Positions 39,495 to 58,100 of a stretch of 64,000 nt of DNA are shown in pieces. The notes beneath the pieces were generated by a model. It had not been told where the DNA came from. It saw nothing but the letters and a program-made list of their open reading frames with translations, and did no database searches. Within the stretch, counting starts at the first letter, position 1, and each line of letters opens with the position of its first letter. Source of the stretch: Corallium rubrum (lineage: Eukaryota > Cnidaria > Anthozoa > Scleralcyonacea > Coralliidae). The DNA lies in contig OZ036005.1 of NCBI GenBank assembly GCA_964035015.1, positions 1,285,178-1,349,177 on the forward strand, read 5' to 3'. The translations under genes and the position numbers were made by a program.

Positions 39495-39606
39495 TTTGAG
39501 TGTTTCATCAGGAGGTCCAAACACGAGAAAACAAATGAAAACCGAGGGCCTAGCCCCGAGGTTTTTATTGTTTTCGAGTGTTTGGAGTCCCCTGATGAAA
39601 CACGAT
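39495..39606. mobile_element. Foldback hairpin element of the GTGTTTGGA family
   Basis: GAGTGTTTCATCAGGAGGTCC faces its complement GGAGTCCCCTGATGAAACAC around a central stem AAAACCGAGGGC...GCCCCGAGGTTTT. Related to 32091 and 33791. Confidence 0.7.
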
Positions 39607-39829
39607 AAACGAGTGTTTGATCTTGCTTCTCAAACGAGTATTCGCATCGCGATTTGCGGTGTTTTCTTTATTGGTTTCAATATGCAGATTAAGAAATGTG
39701 ATCCAGTTCACTAGGAAGTTCATGCATGTCATATGGTGTATACGTTCATGGATTGGCTACGATATTCATGAATTATTAATAAGTTTGAGAAATCTACGTA
39801 AAATAATCCAGCATCTCTTTATACTAATT

Positions 39830-40890
39830 CTGTATGAACGAAATGATCCAATCAACTTAACACAGAATCCGAATACAAGACAAATACAAGACAAAGCAGA
39901 AACCGAAAATCAACATCTTGAAACTCAAAATATGATTTATTGTCGTGGCAATACAGTAGAAGCAATCCTAAAATATTGTTGCAATATATTCCTCAAGTTG
40001 ACAAATTCATTTGCTAAGATTCATTGACAACTTCCTGTTTTGAATTCTGTTTAGAATTAGACTGGTGTTTGGCAAATAATCCTGTTTCATTTATACCCCG
40101 TTTACACGATGCCGGTACGATTTGAAAACGGAACAAAATCATGCCGGTATGCAAATACAGCATATAACATTTCATGTTATTTTTGTTCCGGTATCGTGTA
40201 AACACAAGGCCTAAACGGCATGATTTTGTTCCGTTTTCAAATTGTACCGGCATCGTGTAAACGGGGTCTTAGACCTTGGTTTATACATCGTGCTACGACC
40301 GAACTAATTATTTGCCAATTGGTTCGGTCATAGCACGCTGTAGAAATCAATTTAGCTCGCTCTTTGAATTAGGTCCGCTCTTAACCGTGCGAAGGCGTAC
40401 GGAACGTACTTAGCACGGTGAAGCACGCTGGTGATTTATACGATCGAGCCAACGCCGTACCTAAATAAGCTATGATTGAATATAATTTATTATAATCCAT
40501 GATTTAGTTTTAGGGTTATAATAAATTTGGTTCGTTCAAAAATTTTCATGTATAAATCGGACAGCGTTCTATCAGCGTGCCAAGACCGCGCCAATTAATT
40601 AATTGGTTCGGTGCTCTCATAGCACGCTGTATTGGTTGTTCAAAAACCAGAAACCAATCAATTTCGAAACAGTTAACAATAATTTTCATGAAATGAATTA
40701 GTCAACTTGAGGAATATATTGCAACAATATTACAGTATATGAACCATCGCTTGGTCTGATAACGACTTTGTAATAAAATCGAAATATCACCGTTTCATTT
40801 GTTCTCTTGGTTTAGCTCATATTCTGAGTTTCAGATGTTTATTTTCGGTTTATGCTTTGTCTTGTATTTTTTTTCAAATTATAGGCTGGA
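39830..40890. mobile_element. Large foldback with nested MITEs
   Basis: 39880-40020 (for example TTGCAATATATTCCTCAAGT) is complementary to 40690-40880. Inside are the intact MITE 40095-40267 and a third inverted structure at 40275-40640 with ends TTTATACATCGTGCTA / TAGCACGCTGTA and repeated AGCACGCTG boxes. Confidence 0.7.
40095..40267. mobile_element. Foldback MITE, intact copy
   Basis: Ends ACCCCGTTTACACGATGCCG and exact complement; 173 bp, nearly all in arms. Partner of 75-222. Confidence 0.9.
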
Positions 40891-41930
40891 TGTGACTTTT
40901 TATTAATCCGGATAAATTCTCTCTTGTGATTAATAAGAAGTATTTGGTCTAGTATACAGGAACCATAATTGTAAAATAGAAATAGTTTAATAATTTGTTG
41001 TAAAAATATTTTTTGCACAATGTATGATTTTTATTCATGAGTTATAAAGTATTTATTACGTGTTGGGAACGTATTCGACAAGAATTCTTCCTCTTCATTT
41101 TAAGTGCTTATGAAATTAAATTTTTGCTTTTTATATTATTTGATAATATAAAATTATAGAAAATTCTGATATTCTTCGTACATATGTTCATTTAATATTT
41201 ACGTCTTTGGAAAACACATCAATTCAAAGTTGATAGCTAGGGCCATGAAACGTCAACACAATAACGCGGCCACAACAACTATTTTACGTCACACGGTGGA
41301 GCATTATCATAAATTTGTTTTGTCTTGATCCACCTTGTGACATCACAGGTATTGCTACTCGTCTCAGTCCTTGCTGACATTTCGACTTAAGAAATGCTAT
41401 GGTTTGGCAAGTTTAAATATAAAAATAAAGCACTTTCTAAACACGTAGAAACAAAGTGAGCATTATATATGTAGCAATATCAGCGATTTCTATATTTTTA
41501 TATTATGAAATAAAGAAATTAGCGAAAATTTCATGTCATAAGCACTTTAAATTAAATGCCCCTGTCCAATTTAGCGTCCCAAAATCAAAATAAAGGTTCA
41601 TGATAAACCGCCAAATACAATAGTCAAAACAATGCAGGGGTTTGATTTGCACTACAGTCAAAATTTCACGCAATATTTGAAGTTTGCTTTATCTGATCTG
41701 TTTTATGGTGAAAGTAGGTTGCTGATCGTCCTTTGCTGTACGAAGAATTACACCAATATCCTTTATCCCAAAGTATTTATTTCTAAACACAAACCTAATA
41801 CACATGCAGTAAAATATAAACATGTTCGAATGTTTACACGAGGAGCTCTATCACCAAGACACAGTCACCGCAGAACGTTAGCCACAATAACAGTGATACA
41901 GGTCACCTCAGCACGTTCTACACGACTCAG
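40891..41930. other. Intergenic AT-rich, no gene
   Basis: The largest frame (41632-41946) has no recognisable protein character and runs into a MITE. Confidence 0.5.
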
Positions 41931-42038
41931 ACCCCGTTTACACTAGAGCAAAAGTATCTGGATTCACATTGTTTTTTATTCCCATGAGGATGAAAAACAA
42001 TGTGAATCCAGATACTTTTGCTCTAGTGTAAACGGGGC
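41931..42038. mobile_element. Perfect foldback MITE, 108 bp, CTCAG flanks
   Basis: Ends ACCCCGTTTACACTAGAG and complement; arms about 47 bp nearly perfect around a short loop. CTCAG occurs on both sides. Confidence 0.9.
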
Positions 42039-42061
42039 CTCAGTGCCGTAATAGCAGTATA

Positions 42062-42396
42062 CAGGGTGTATCAAAAAAAAGGCTACCCTTAGAAAATATA
42101 ATTAACATTCTTTTCAAATAACCTATTGTATATTGACAGCCCTGGCACCTCTGAAGTCACGGATGCGTAAAAAACAAATGGTCGTATACACCTGGGAAAT
42201 TACGATAACTTCTAAACGTATGAAGGAGCATAACTGAAATAAAAATGTTAATTATATTCATATCAGTTCGATTAAAAATGGTTCAACTGACCACAGAGCA
42301 ACGCGTATGTGTCCAGGGCTGTCAATATACAATAGGTTATTTGAAAAGAATGTTAATTATATTTTCTAAGGGTAGCCTTTTTTTTGATACACCCTG
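42062..42396. mobile_element. Tc1/mariner-like MITE with long arms, TA flanks
   Basis: CAGGGTGTATCAAAAAAAAG and its complement at the ends, arms about 90 bp, TA on both sides. No coding capacity. Confidence 0.88.
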
Positions 42397-42412
42397 TATA
42401 TTAGGGACCTTA

Positions 42413-42758
42413 AGCAAGCACAACGCGAACGTCACGACGACGACCCAAGTACAATAGTATTTTTCTACCAAAACAAAACGTTGAATAATTTGCAGTCCCA
42501 AGAGTAATCACAACACCGTCCTCGTTGCACATACAACATCAACTGAAGCGTTTTGACGTTTTCAAGACAACGTTGTGGCAAGGAACAGCAAAATCTGTTA
42601 GTTTACTTAGGCGTTAATCTATTATACGTCATGTTGTGGAAGCTATGGTTGCTTTTTAAAGGTCTTACAAAAGAGATAAAGTCATAAAGCACACAATATA
42701 CGATGTCCTGATCCATGGTTTCTTTTAAATGCATTAACTTAATTGCCGTCGTCGTCCT
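42413..42758. mobile_element. MITE, second copy of the 12739 family
   Basis: Begins AGGGACCTTAAG and runs to GCCGTCGTCGTCCTAGCTTT; the last terminal bases are lost. Confidence 0.8.
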
Positions 42759-42803
42759 AGCTTTATTGTCATACATCGAACTCAATTTACGTTCAAATCA
42801 TCT

Positions 42804-42870
42804 GAGTCCTAGTAGCTCATTGGTTAGAGCGTCTCAGGTTGTGGTTTGAGTCTCGCTTGGAAACTTTTCT
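42804..42870 (+). mobile_element. SINE A head, decayed
   Basis: GAGTCCTAGTAGCTCATTGG and TTAGAGCGTCT match the head at 2367, but the anticodon arm is deleted. Confidence 0.7.
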
Positions 42871-43259
42871 TGGGTATCAATTAGCTCGAAGAACATTTAA
42901 ACTCCGTTCTCATGTACGAGCTACCATACCTGTCTCTTATGAAATAAACCTAATTACTGTTAATAAAGTGACAACGTTTCGACAACCTATAACGTCATTT
43001 CCAAGTCAAAATAAAAATCAAAGTGTTCAGAATATTTATAGTGATTACAATAATTAAATTCAGAGCTGAAAGTATAAATTAACAAAACATTAAAAGATAA
43101 AACAATTAAAAACATACACTAATCTGGTCAACTATATAAAAATCTGGCGCTAATCGAGTGCGATGAAGTGAAGGCATGATATCCCTAATGTAAAACATGT
43201 CGTAAAGAGACATTCAAATTTACTTCTACATTTACCCAATTAGCTCTACGAACGAGGAA

Positions 43260-43855
43260 CTCGCACGACTAATTTGTAAAAGAGTTTTAAGAAATGCTTT
43301 TTCATTTTTTTCTTAACCCTTTCTCGTGGATTCTTTCTAAGACGAGTAAAATTGTCTTGCGTTAGCCAGGCAGAACTAAACAGATATGACCTAAAATTGT
43401 ATACCGCCTAGAAACAGTTTAAAAATTATTTTTAGCTTGTTTTTAACCTTTTTCGTAGAGTCTTCCTGTGTCGAGTAGAATCATCTTGCGTTAACTAGAA
43501 TTAAATAGATAAGACCTACAATACATGGATCGCGAATCTCAACTGCGCATCAGAATGACGCGTTCTGAGTCGGGATAAAACTTAATTAACTTTATCACAT
43601 AAGGCTAAAGCTGCAATTTTCATTTGCATTTTCATTTACATTTCTGAACTCATTGTACTGAATTCCTCAGCCTAATGTTATAAATTGAAATAAGTTTTAT
43701 CCCGACTCAGAACGCGTCATTCTGATGCGCAGTCGAGATTCGCGATCCATGTATATTTGTATCCCGCCTAAAAAGAGTTTTAAGAGTTTCTTTTTCACTA
43801 GCTTGTTCTTAACCTTTTCTGTGACAAGTATAAAATCGTTTGATGTTACAGTCAA
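43260..43855. repeat. Tandem repeat, about 125-bp unit x3, with a foldback inserted
   Basis: Units start near GAGTTTTAAGAAATGC, contain TTAACCNTTT...GAGTAAAATTGTCTTGCGTTAG and end ATACCGCCTA. The third is interrupted by 43524-43751. Confidence 0.7.
43524..43751. mobile_element. Foldback MITE with about 60-bp near-perfect arms, TA flanks
   Basis: Ends ACATGGATCGCGAATCTC and complement; arms continue through GATGCGCAG and AACGCGTCATTCTGA boxes. Confidence 0.9.
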
Positions 43856-43975
43856 AATGGAAATACTTTCTCACTTCTTCTTCTTCTGTAGTTCGTCGCG
43901 TATTCCTGTATTTCTGTAGCCGCTACCAAAGCCTGAGAAAATTTTTTGTTGAAAACTGTACAAAAATAGTATAAT

Positions 43976-44301
43976 TTAAAGGTGCTGTCCACTCCGTTCT
44001 GCGCATGATCCGCATCTTTGTTTATCGGGACCCTCAAACAGACATTCGTAGATAATTACATGAAGTACTCAGCTCGATGTAAACCGTTAGGAGCGACATG
44101 GCAGAAAACCAGCGATTCGGTGAGGATATCTCTTCGGATTTCTTCTATTTCTTCTGAAAATGTTTTGTTTTGGGTACAAGTAATGAAGAGGAAGCAAGAA
44201 AAGCTTACAATCTTGAATAAGATATCAGTAAATATTTTTATAAACGAAGAAGTAAACATTAGTTTCGTACATGCGCAGAACGGAGTGGACAGCACCTTTA
44301 A
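43976..44301. mobile_element. TTAA-ended foldback MITE
   Basis: TTAAAGGTGCTGTCCACTCC and complement ending CAGCACCTTTAA; centre unique. Confidence 0.88.
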
Positions 44302-44514
44302 CTTTAAATGGCATTTAATCATAATACAATGGATGTTTATCCCAAATCGATACCAACAGACGAATATACATCAAGAATTGGCGACTTTTATCGCTAGACT
44401 TTCCTCACGCTTCAGTAGCGACTACAGAAATACAGTAATACACAACCAACTACAGAAGAGGGAAGGTATTTTCATTTTGACTGTAACTCGACGGCGGCGG
44501 TTATTAAATTAGCA

Positions 44515-44700
44515 TATTCTAGGGATTTTTGGCGAAGGAAAATTCGAATGTATAGAATATGTACATTTTAAGACCAAACCGAGACCAGTTGCGAAAAATG
44601 CAACTACACAGGCCTTCTGGTAGGAATTGAACCCACGACCTTGCGGTTCTAGTGCAATGTTCTGACCACTGAGCCACGGAGGCCGTTGCCGAGAACTTGA
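44515..44700 (-). mobile_element. tRNA-derived SINE (family B)
   Basis: Complement 44611-44684 folds tRNA-like: GGCCTCCGTGGCTCAGTGG (A box) and GTGGGTTCAATTCC (B box), AGA in anticodon position but no long variable arm. Tail 44515-44575 is duplicated at 44791-44860, so a SINE. Confidence 0.75.
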
Positions 44701-44937
44701 TTGCGAGTTCTGTATACATTAAGGTGGTAATGCCAGGAGAGAATTGGGTTTATTAGAAGTAACATTGGGCATTTCACTCGATTACATAGCATGTTCCAGG
44801 GATTTTTGGTGAAGGAAAATTCGAGTGTAGAATATATACATTTTAAATTATTAAATTAAATTATCCCACTTCTGGATGCGGCATTTAATCGAGAGCGGCG
44901 CTAAATCGAGCATTTAGGGTATATAACTTGAGAGTCG

Positions 44938-45003
44938 CTAGCCTGCGTGCAGGATTCAATTACTCATGTTCCGGAAATACAAGCGTCTGCAGGCAGGCTA
45001 GAG
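44938..45003. mobile_element. Short foldback, CTAGCCTGC ends
   Basis: GCTAGCCTGCGTGCAG faces CTGCAGGCAGGCTAG around a 30-base loop. A left half of the family occurs at 51707. Confidence 0.75.
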
Positions 45004-45635
45004 AGTCGCATGTCGCTTAGAACTCAAAAAGAGTTCAGTCTATAGTTTAGTTAAGGCACCTGTTGTTATTTAGAAAACCAACCAATAATATCATCACGCC
45101 GAGTTAAGTCTAAACAGAGCAGGTATGTTTATGCTTTCATTTGAATACTGCTGTATCACGCACACGAATACCTCACGCTCTTCATGTTTGAAATACTTCT
45201 GTTACAACAACCTTGGATAACTCAGTTCTTATGAGGAAGATCTTCTACTGGCTCCAAGGACTACTATTTGTTTTTTGTGATTCTTCTTCGTCGTTTGTGG
45301 TTCTACAGTCAGCGTCGCGAAACTTGTCTTACAGTTGTTGCGTTCAATCGACAACGTTTTTCGTGCTCAAGGAATGGAGAACTGCTTAGCGTGTATTCTG
45401 TGTGGATTATTTGAAAAGGATTTACTTTTATCGTCGTCGTTCCTACAGGATTAGGAAAACAGCTTTTATATAGAGAAGGCGTTCTTTGTGCTTACTCTTT
45501 GTCACTATAAGCAGCGAGTATAGGATCTCGTTTACAGGTGGCTGTTCGTTGTTTCATGTTAGGAGATCATAAAAACCGCTTATTTAAACCAGTGGGACAG
45601 GCATAACTAGCTATAAGCTTGTGAAGTACATTGTC

Positions 45636-51516
<5,881 letters not shown>

Positions 51517-52496
51517 TTTTAATTAAACTAATTCTAATTAATGATTATTCTAGGAATTAAGGGACAATCTGTTAAGACAAAATCACGTAGGGCCCGTTTT
51601 GTGGTGCAATCAGATCTCAACTAGATCTGGACAAAAGCGAAGTCAGGATTTTCATGTATCACGTCGGATTCAGTCCCCTACGTTGTGTGCATGTTGCCTT
51701 TTGACCTAGCCTGCGTGCAGACCATTGATCTCTATAAAAATTGGATGGGGCATGAGGCCGGATTTTGCGTGCCAGCTGTATAACGTGACCACTACCCAAG
51801 ATGGCCGCCACTAATAATGACAACAAGAAGTACTCAATAAGGTTTAAGACGCTAATTTCTTGTATTTGTTTCTATTACTAAGCTGTAAAACCTTTAAATT
51901 TCGTTGTTTTTCTTCAGTGCCAACAACGAAGAAACTTCACGATAATATAAATTGAAAAACAAAATCTGCGAAGAATTCAATTCCATGTCTTAAATTGTAC
52001 CTTTTATAGTAATCTTAATGCCTTAACAATATTTCGTGTTGTGTACTTGCCATCTTTTGAATGTATTTGTTGTTACACAGCCGTAAACTAAACGAACCGG
52101 CATCTGATGTTTGCTTTACAGCTTTTCCGACTCCCCCGGCGCAGAGTACTTAATATTCATCCCCTCGAATAATTTTACCGTGCTGACGTCAAGATTGCTT
52201 ATGCTAGTCAACTTTAGGATTGGGAACAAGGCCGCAATGCGTCATATGTTCCACTACGTAAGATGGCGGCGACTGCCACGAAATGTTTGACTGCTGGCCA
52301 TAGGGAATGGCCTATCCAGTTTATTTAGAGATCAGTGGTGCAGACGCTTGTGTTTCCGCTGCTTGTGTTCCCGAACCTTTCTGTAGTTTCCTCCTTTTTA
52401 AACTGATACGATAGCTTTTGTATAATAGTACAAAGTGTAGCTTTATGTATTAAATATTGTAAACTATATATTCTAAATGAATACGGATGCAACTCT

Positions 52497-52498
<2 letters not shown>
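51517..52498. other. Intergenic with nested foldback
   Basis: A foldback with ends CCATTGATCTCTATAAAAAT and complementary TTTAGAGATCAGTGG (51722-52337) interrupts a CTAGCCTGCGTGCAGA... element (51707; resumes GTGCAGACGCTTGTG at 52337). Inner ATGGCCGCC/GGCGGC boxes also pair. Confidence 0.65.
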
Positions 52499-52572
<74 letters not shown>

Positions 52573-52612
52573 GTATATATATATATACAGGTATATATAT
52601 ACAGGTATATAT
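52499..52612. repeat. (AT)n array with ACAGGT interruptions
   Basis: About 35 pure AT units, then three TATACAGG interruptions. Confidence 0.95.
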
Positions 52613-53104
52613 ATAACATTTTAAAAACGCAGGCGATGATTGGTTAAAAGCCGTACGTTTATAACTCTATGGAAAACATGGTAAGATTACACCACCATAT
52701 ACAAATACGTACGTCATTAATCAATTATTTAAGAAATAGAAAACGTTTCCAAGTTATTGAAACACGAGAGGAAGTGTGGGAGAACGAGAACTTGTGATGG
52801 TGACACGCGAACTCACAACCCACAGCGCTGGCATTCGTTTCTTTTTTTTAATTAAAACTTAAAATTGACCAAATTTAATAAAAGATAGCTGTCACACGCT
52901 AGCAAAAATGCGGGTTACCCCAACCTTGAAAAGTTTTGAGAAGTTAACAAATGGGGAAATGGTCTTTACACCAGGATATATAATCACAAATATAAAAAAT
53001 TAAATTATTATATCGCGTCTTTTGACAATATATAGTTTTTCTACGTTAAACTAAGTATAATGCTTTCAGCTTTTGAGTTGTTAAAGTTTCAGTTGTTTTT
53101 GCTA

Positions 53105-53950
53105 TACAAACTAAACTAAACTAACTTTATTTATACTGGATAACTCTATCAGTCATATCTAAACTGTTCTCTCTAGAGGTCCAGTAAGGACCATCCTTCA
53201 TTGATTCAGTGTTACTGGAGGAAAACAAACTAAATTAAACTAACTTATATTTATACTGGATAACTCTATCAGTCATATCTAAACTGTTCTCCCCAGAGGT
53301 CCAGTAAGGCCATCGTATCCCTCATTGGCCCAGTGTTACTACAGAAGGAAACCAGAGTAAACTAAACTAACTTTATTTCTACTGGATAACTCTATGAGTT
53401 ATATATAAACTGTTCTCTCTAGAGATCCATGCATTAAGGGCCATCCTTCATTGGTCCAGTGTTACAACAGGAAGAAACCAGAGTAAACTAAACTAACTTT
53501 ATTTATAATAAAAGTAATAAAAGTACGAAGGGCCTTCGCTCGAAACGTTAGACCACTTACGTTCTCTGTTTCGGCAGTATTAACCTACTATACCATATTT
53601 CGATTGTAACTTTATTTATACTGGATAACTCTATCAGTCGTATCTAAACTGTTCTCTCTGGTGGTCCAGTAAGAACCATCCTTCATTGATCCAGTGTTAC
53701 TACAGAAGAAACCAGAGTAAACTAAACTGACTTTATTTATACTGGATAACTCTATCAGTTATATCTAAACTGTTCACTATAGAGGTCCAGTAAGAACCAT
53801 CCCTTATTGATCCAGTGATACTACAGAAGGAAACCAGAGTAAACTAAAGTAACTCATATTTATACTGGATAACTCTATCAGTTATATCTAAACTGTTATC
53901 CGTAGAGGTCTAGTAAAGCCATTCTTTATTGGTCGTGTTCCTACAGGAGG
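53105..53950. repeat. Tandem array, about 118-bp unit, about seven copies
   Basis: Units read AAACTAACTTTATTTATACT, then GGATAACTCTATCAGT, a GGTCCAGTAAG box and CAGTGTTACTACAG. One unit is interrupted at about 53512-53610 by the TTCGCTCGAAACGTTAGAC repeat. On the minus strand units end ...AATAAAGTTAGTTT, like LINE or SINE 3' ends. Confidence 0.85.
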
Positions 53951-54038
53951 AAACCGGAGTACCGGGGGGGGGGGAACCTGCGGTGTTTGGTAGAGTGAAA
54001 CTAGAATCACTCTTCTCACATGCGGTCAAGGTGAAATT

Positions 54039-54122
54039 TTCAATGAGATAACTGCAGAGAGCAGGAATCGAACCACCCGGTTCGTAGAGGTGAAAGACAT
54101 GTGCGCTAACCACTGTCGAAAG
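54039..54122 (-). mobile_element. tRNA-derived SINE (family C) head
   Basis: Complement reads ACAGTGGTTAGCGCACATG (A box) and GGTTCGATTCCTGC (B box). It lies at the end of the 118-bp array. Confidence 0.7.
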
Positions 54123-54129
54123 CATATAG

Positions 54130-55187
54130 TAAGTGTTCGAGTTCCGTCTGAAGATGAGTTTGCCGAGTTGAACTATACTTACGACAGTTTTTTAACGAAA
54201 ACAACTGGAACTTTAATCCATAGTTTCTTTGTGGATAAAGTATATGTTATAGAGTAACTACCTCTAAAATTATTATGAAATAAGACCTACAAGAACCTTG
54301 GAAGTGGTAAAACTCTTTGAAAGATTTGAATTTTTTCTGCGTTTTTTTTATATGTAGCCTATATTAGCATATCATTGTTAAGACAAGCTGTTTCGTTGAG
54401 ATCGCGTCCTTTGAACGGTAAAAATTGTTTACTTTTTCAACCTGTCAATAGACGCTTTATACCATAAACATATTAATTGCGTTTCCTCTTGGCCACTAAA
54501 TTTAAAAAATACCCTTAGAAATGGCTACATTATTTTAATCTTGTGACTTAGAGTTTATAGAGGGTAAATATAAGCATGCAAGTTTCAAAATATTTCTAAA
54601 TTGTTTAAAAATAAAGCCTAAACAAAGCGTTCGAATACTTAGTGGGCAGGTGGCAACCAAGCGTCAGTTGTTATTATTCTTCGCGCTAAAAATAATTTAT
54701 ACATAAAAACAATATGAAGTGATATGACAGTTTTAAATTCAAAAACATTTCACCTCGTTCTGTAGACGTTAAAATTAAGTTGTGTTTTCAAACAAATCCA
54801 TCAAATTAAATCCATAATAAATAAAATGTGCTCGAATTTATTATCTGATATTAAAATTATCTTTTTTGTAAACATTGTTAGTTCTCCCTCGCATTTTTGA
54901 TGTGTATGCATGGGTTATTATGCGATTATCTTATGGGGACTTTTTTATTTTAAGTCAATACATCTGTGTCTTGTGTGTTCTTTTTATTTTCATTGCTTAT
55001 TCCGTGCTACATAAACAGAAATTAATTGAACTATGCTATTTACAATATCGCCATAGCGACAACGCTAGGCTGCATGTCGAGATCTTAACTGATATGGACC
55101 CGTGCTTGATCTAGAAATGTTTGAAATAGAAAGACAGACGTTGTAACGAGGTTTTAATGCCATAAAATGATACCATAACGTGTACGA
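54130..55187. other. Intergenic, 5' flank of the giant coiled-coil gene
   Basis: AT-rich, no recognised repeat or exon. In-frame stops at 55153 and 55174 precede the ATG at 55188. Confidence 0.5.
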
Positions 55188-58100
55188 ATGGAAGGGGATT
55201 CAAATTTGGAGGAGCTTGGAAGTACGGTGGTTGAAGGAAGCAGTAATGTCGAAAGACAGCCGTTACAGCTGGAGAGTGAAGACGCTTTTGACGAAACACA
55301 ACCAATGCCAAAACACCGCAAAGAACAGGCTTTATCAAGTGAGGAAGACAATATGGATGACAAAGGAGAGAGCCTTAGTAGCGAAAATATAACGGTTTCT
55401 ATTAATTTAGTCGCATCACACACTACCACGAATGAGTTTACCGAGCATTTCAGAGACCATACCTCAGAACATACTGGATATAATACGACTACACAAAACA
55501 GCTCTGCGCATCAGAGTTCCGTTTCTGAAATCGATGAAGTATATGAAGATTCATTGAATTACAAATTAAAGAGTTCCTTGCAGAGAATTTCTTTGGAGTT
55601 GTTTGAATTTTCCCGCCAGTATAAACAATTAGAACACGACCTGGATAGCAATGAGGAAGCACTGGAAACATTTTCGAGCGAGACGTGCACGAAAGGATCC
55701 GAGGAATTGTGGCAAAAGTTCCGAGACGAAAGACAACGTTTTAGAGAACTTGTGGAAACGATGTTGCAGAATTGTAACATTGAGCAAATGTTGCAAAGTT
55801 GTAACATTGAGACTTTCCATGAAACGTGTAGTGATGAAAGGAACAATTCTGGAAATGGGGAGACAGTTCCCGGAATTTGTGGTAAAGGAGTGACAGCTGG
55901 GCTGAGAGAATGCCGTTGTGAGGAAATTCCGAGTTTAAAGAAAGAAAACGAAGAATTAAAGGCTGAAGTTATCCGACTGTCGTGTGGAGGTAGCAATCTG
56001 AAGGATGAAAGCCAGCAAACAGAAAACAGCTCGCCTGACAGTTCGCCAGAAAATAACTTAAATGAAAAAAGGGAAGAAAGTAGAACAAATGGTATTCAAT
56101 CTGATCCAGGGCTAACGCGTGAGCTTGAAGAGCTGCAGAAAAAACACAAGAAGATGATAAATGAACGAAGTAACTTGCAAGAGAAGGTTTTTGAAGTTGA
56201 ATCTGAGATTTGTTCAGTCGAGATTGAACGAGATTTGAAGAATGAAACGGCGCGGTATTTAGAGGAACAAGTATCTTCAGTTAGCTCCATGTTAGTCATG
56301 AAAGAAAATGAGCTGGTCTCGTTAAGAAAGCGTTATAGATTAGTGAACGAAGCGTTTCAAAACAGCGAGGAGCTAAGAGAACGGTTGGAGAAGGAGACAT
56401 CTGGGTTGACAGTGGTTATCAGGGAGCTCGAGGAACGCTCATCGCAACGTACAGATAGAGAAAATCTGAATGAAGGTCACGAGGTGGAAGAATTGCTGGT
56501 TGCTGAACAGTCTAAGGTTTTAAAAGACGTGGAAAGGCTGGAAGGAGAAATCTTGGCAGTTAATGAAGCATTGGAAAAGGAAAGAGCGTTAAGAGAAGGC
56601 GTTGAAGAAATGTTGGCGAATATCGAGAAAGAACGAAGCTTGCTGGTGAAAGAACTCGATATTTTGAAAGATGCACATCAACGAACACTTCACGAAGTGG
56701 AGGAATTTAGGAAGAAAATACACCACATGAGTAAACAACAACAACAAGAGCAACAGCGACAACAAGAGCAGCAGCGACAGCAAGAGCAGCAACAACAAAA
56801 AGAGCAGCAGCAACAAGAGCAACAGCGACAGGAGCAGCAGCGACAACAAAAAGAGCGACAGCAAGAGCAGCAGCAACAACAAAAAGAGCAGCAACAGCGA
56901 CAACAACAGCAACTACAAGAGCAACAACAGCAACAGACCAAAGAAACAACGGAAATCCGAGAAAACATTTCGCAACTTTCTCACAGAATTCTATTATTGG
57001 AAGACGAGAACAAGAAATTAGAAGCGGAAGTGTACCAACAGCTTGAAGTCATCGAAAAAATGGAAACAGAGAGTAAAGTCTTAAGACAAGGACGAGAATA
57101 TATCCGTTTGGAGTTGAAAAAGATTGGTTTGGAAACTGTAGAAGAACTAATAACAGGCTATCATGTTGTAAAAGACGAGATGAACGTTCAAGAGCATAAA
57201 TTAAGACGGTTTGAAAGTTTGCTGTCAAACCGCCAGATGTCTGGGGAAGATCTGAAAACTGGAGACATTGATTTAGATGATCCTGAGTTGTGTTTTTCAA
57301 GCAAAGTGGAAGAGGGGAATTGTTCGAGGACATTTTACTCCGTTCCTAGATCTGAATACGTTAAGCTTAAATTTCAGCTGAAGTCGCTATCGGAAGAAAT
57401 GAAGTTTTTGAAGGAGGTGACAGTTCCTGGGGCGATGAAAAATATGTCTGTGGCTGCAAAGAACGTAGAAGAGGAACGAGCTTCTTTGAAACAAGAGAAT
57501 AAGGTGGTCAAGAAATGGCTGAAGACCATTAAAGAGAGCATGAGTGTTGTCACGGAGGAAAACGAGGTCGTTTCAAAACGGTTTTCTTCAATGCTGCTTG
57601 AGACGCAACTACATGAAGCTAGAATTAGCCTCACCGAGCAGCAACATGAAATTGAAGTTATCAGAAAAGAAAAGGAGATTCTTCTTTCCAAACACGAAAA
57701 CCAGGAGGAGTCCATGAATGTGTTGAAACAAAGGTTGGTTGAAGACCAGGAGATTCACAAAAACAAGCTCAAAGAAATTCATAAGAAGCTCGAGAAACTG
57801 GAACAAAAACTTCAAAGTGAAGTCGAGAATCACATCAAAAAGAAAGCCTGGGTTGTTTTATTGGAAGAACGCAACGCAGAAGTCAATGCTGAGTTTGAAA
57901 GCGTTAAACAAAAGTTAGAGTGTTTGCAGAAAGAAAAGCAGATTGTTGATGAAGAACTTGGGCAGTTGAAACTCGATGTACTTAAGTATTTTGGCAGCGC
58001 AAGTTTACAATCAGTCAGCGAATCGTGGAATACTACAAAGGAAAAGTGTACTGAATATGTTAAAGTTATTGAGAAGAGCAAAGAGAGTATCACTAAATAT

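Noticed and set aside
41632-41946. 104-aa protein
   Set aside because: Runs into a MITE, no recognisable domain, no splice or start support.
44611-44684. Functional tRNA with AGA anticodon on the minus strand
   Set aside because: A tRNA-Ser needs a long variable arm, which is missing, and the tail is duplicated nearby.
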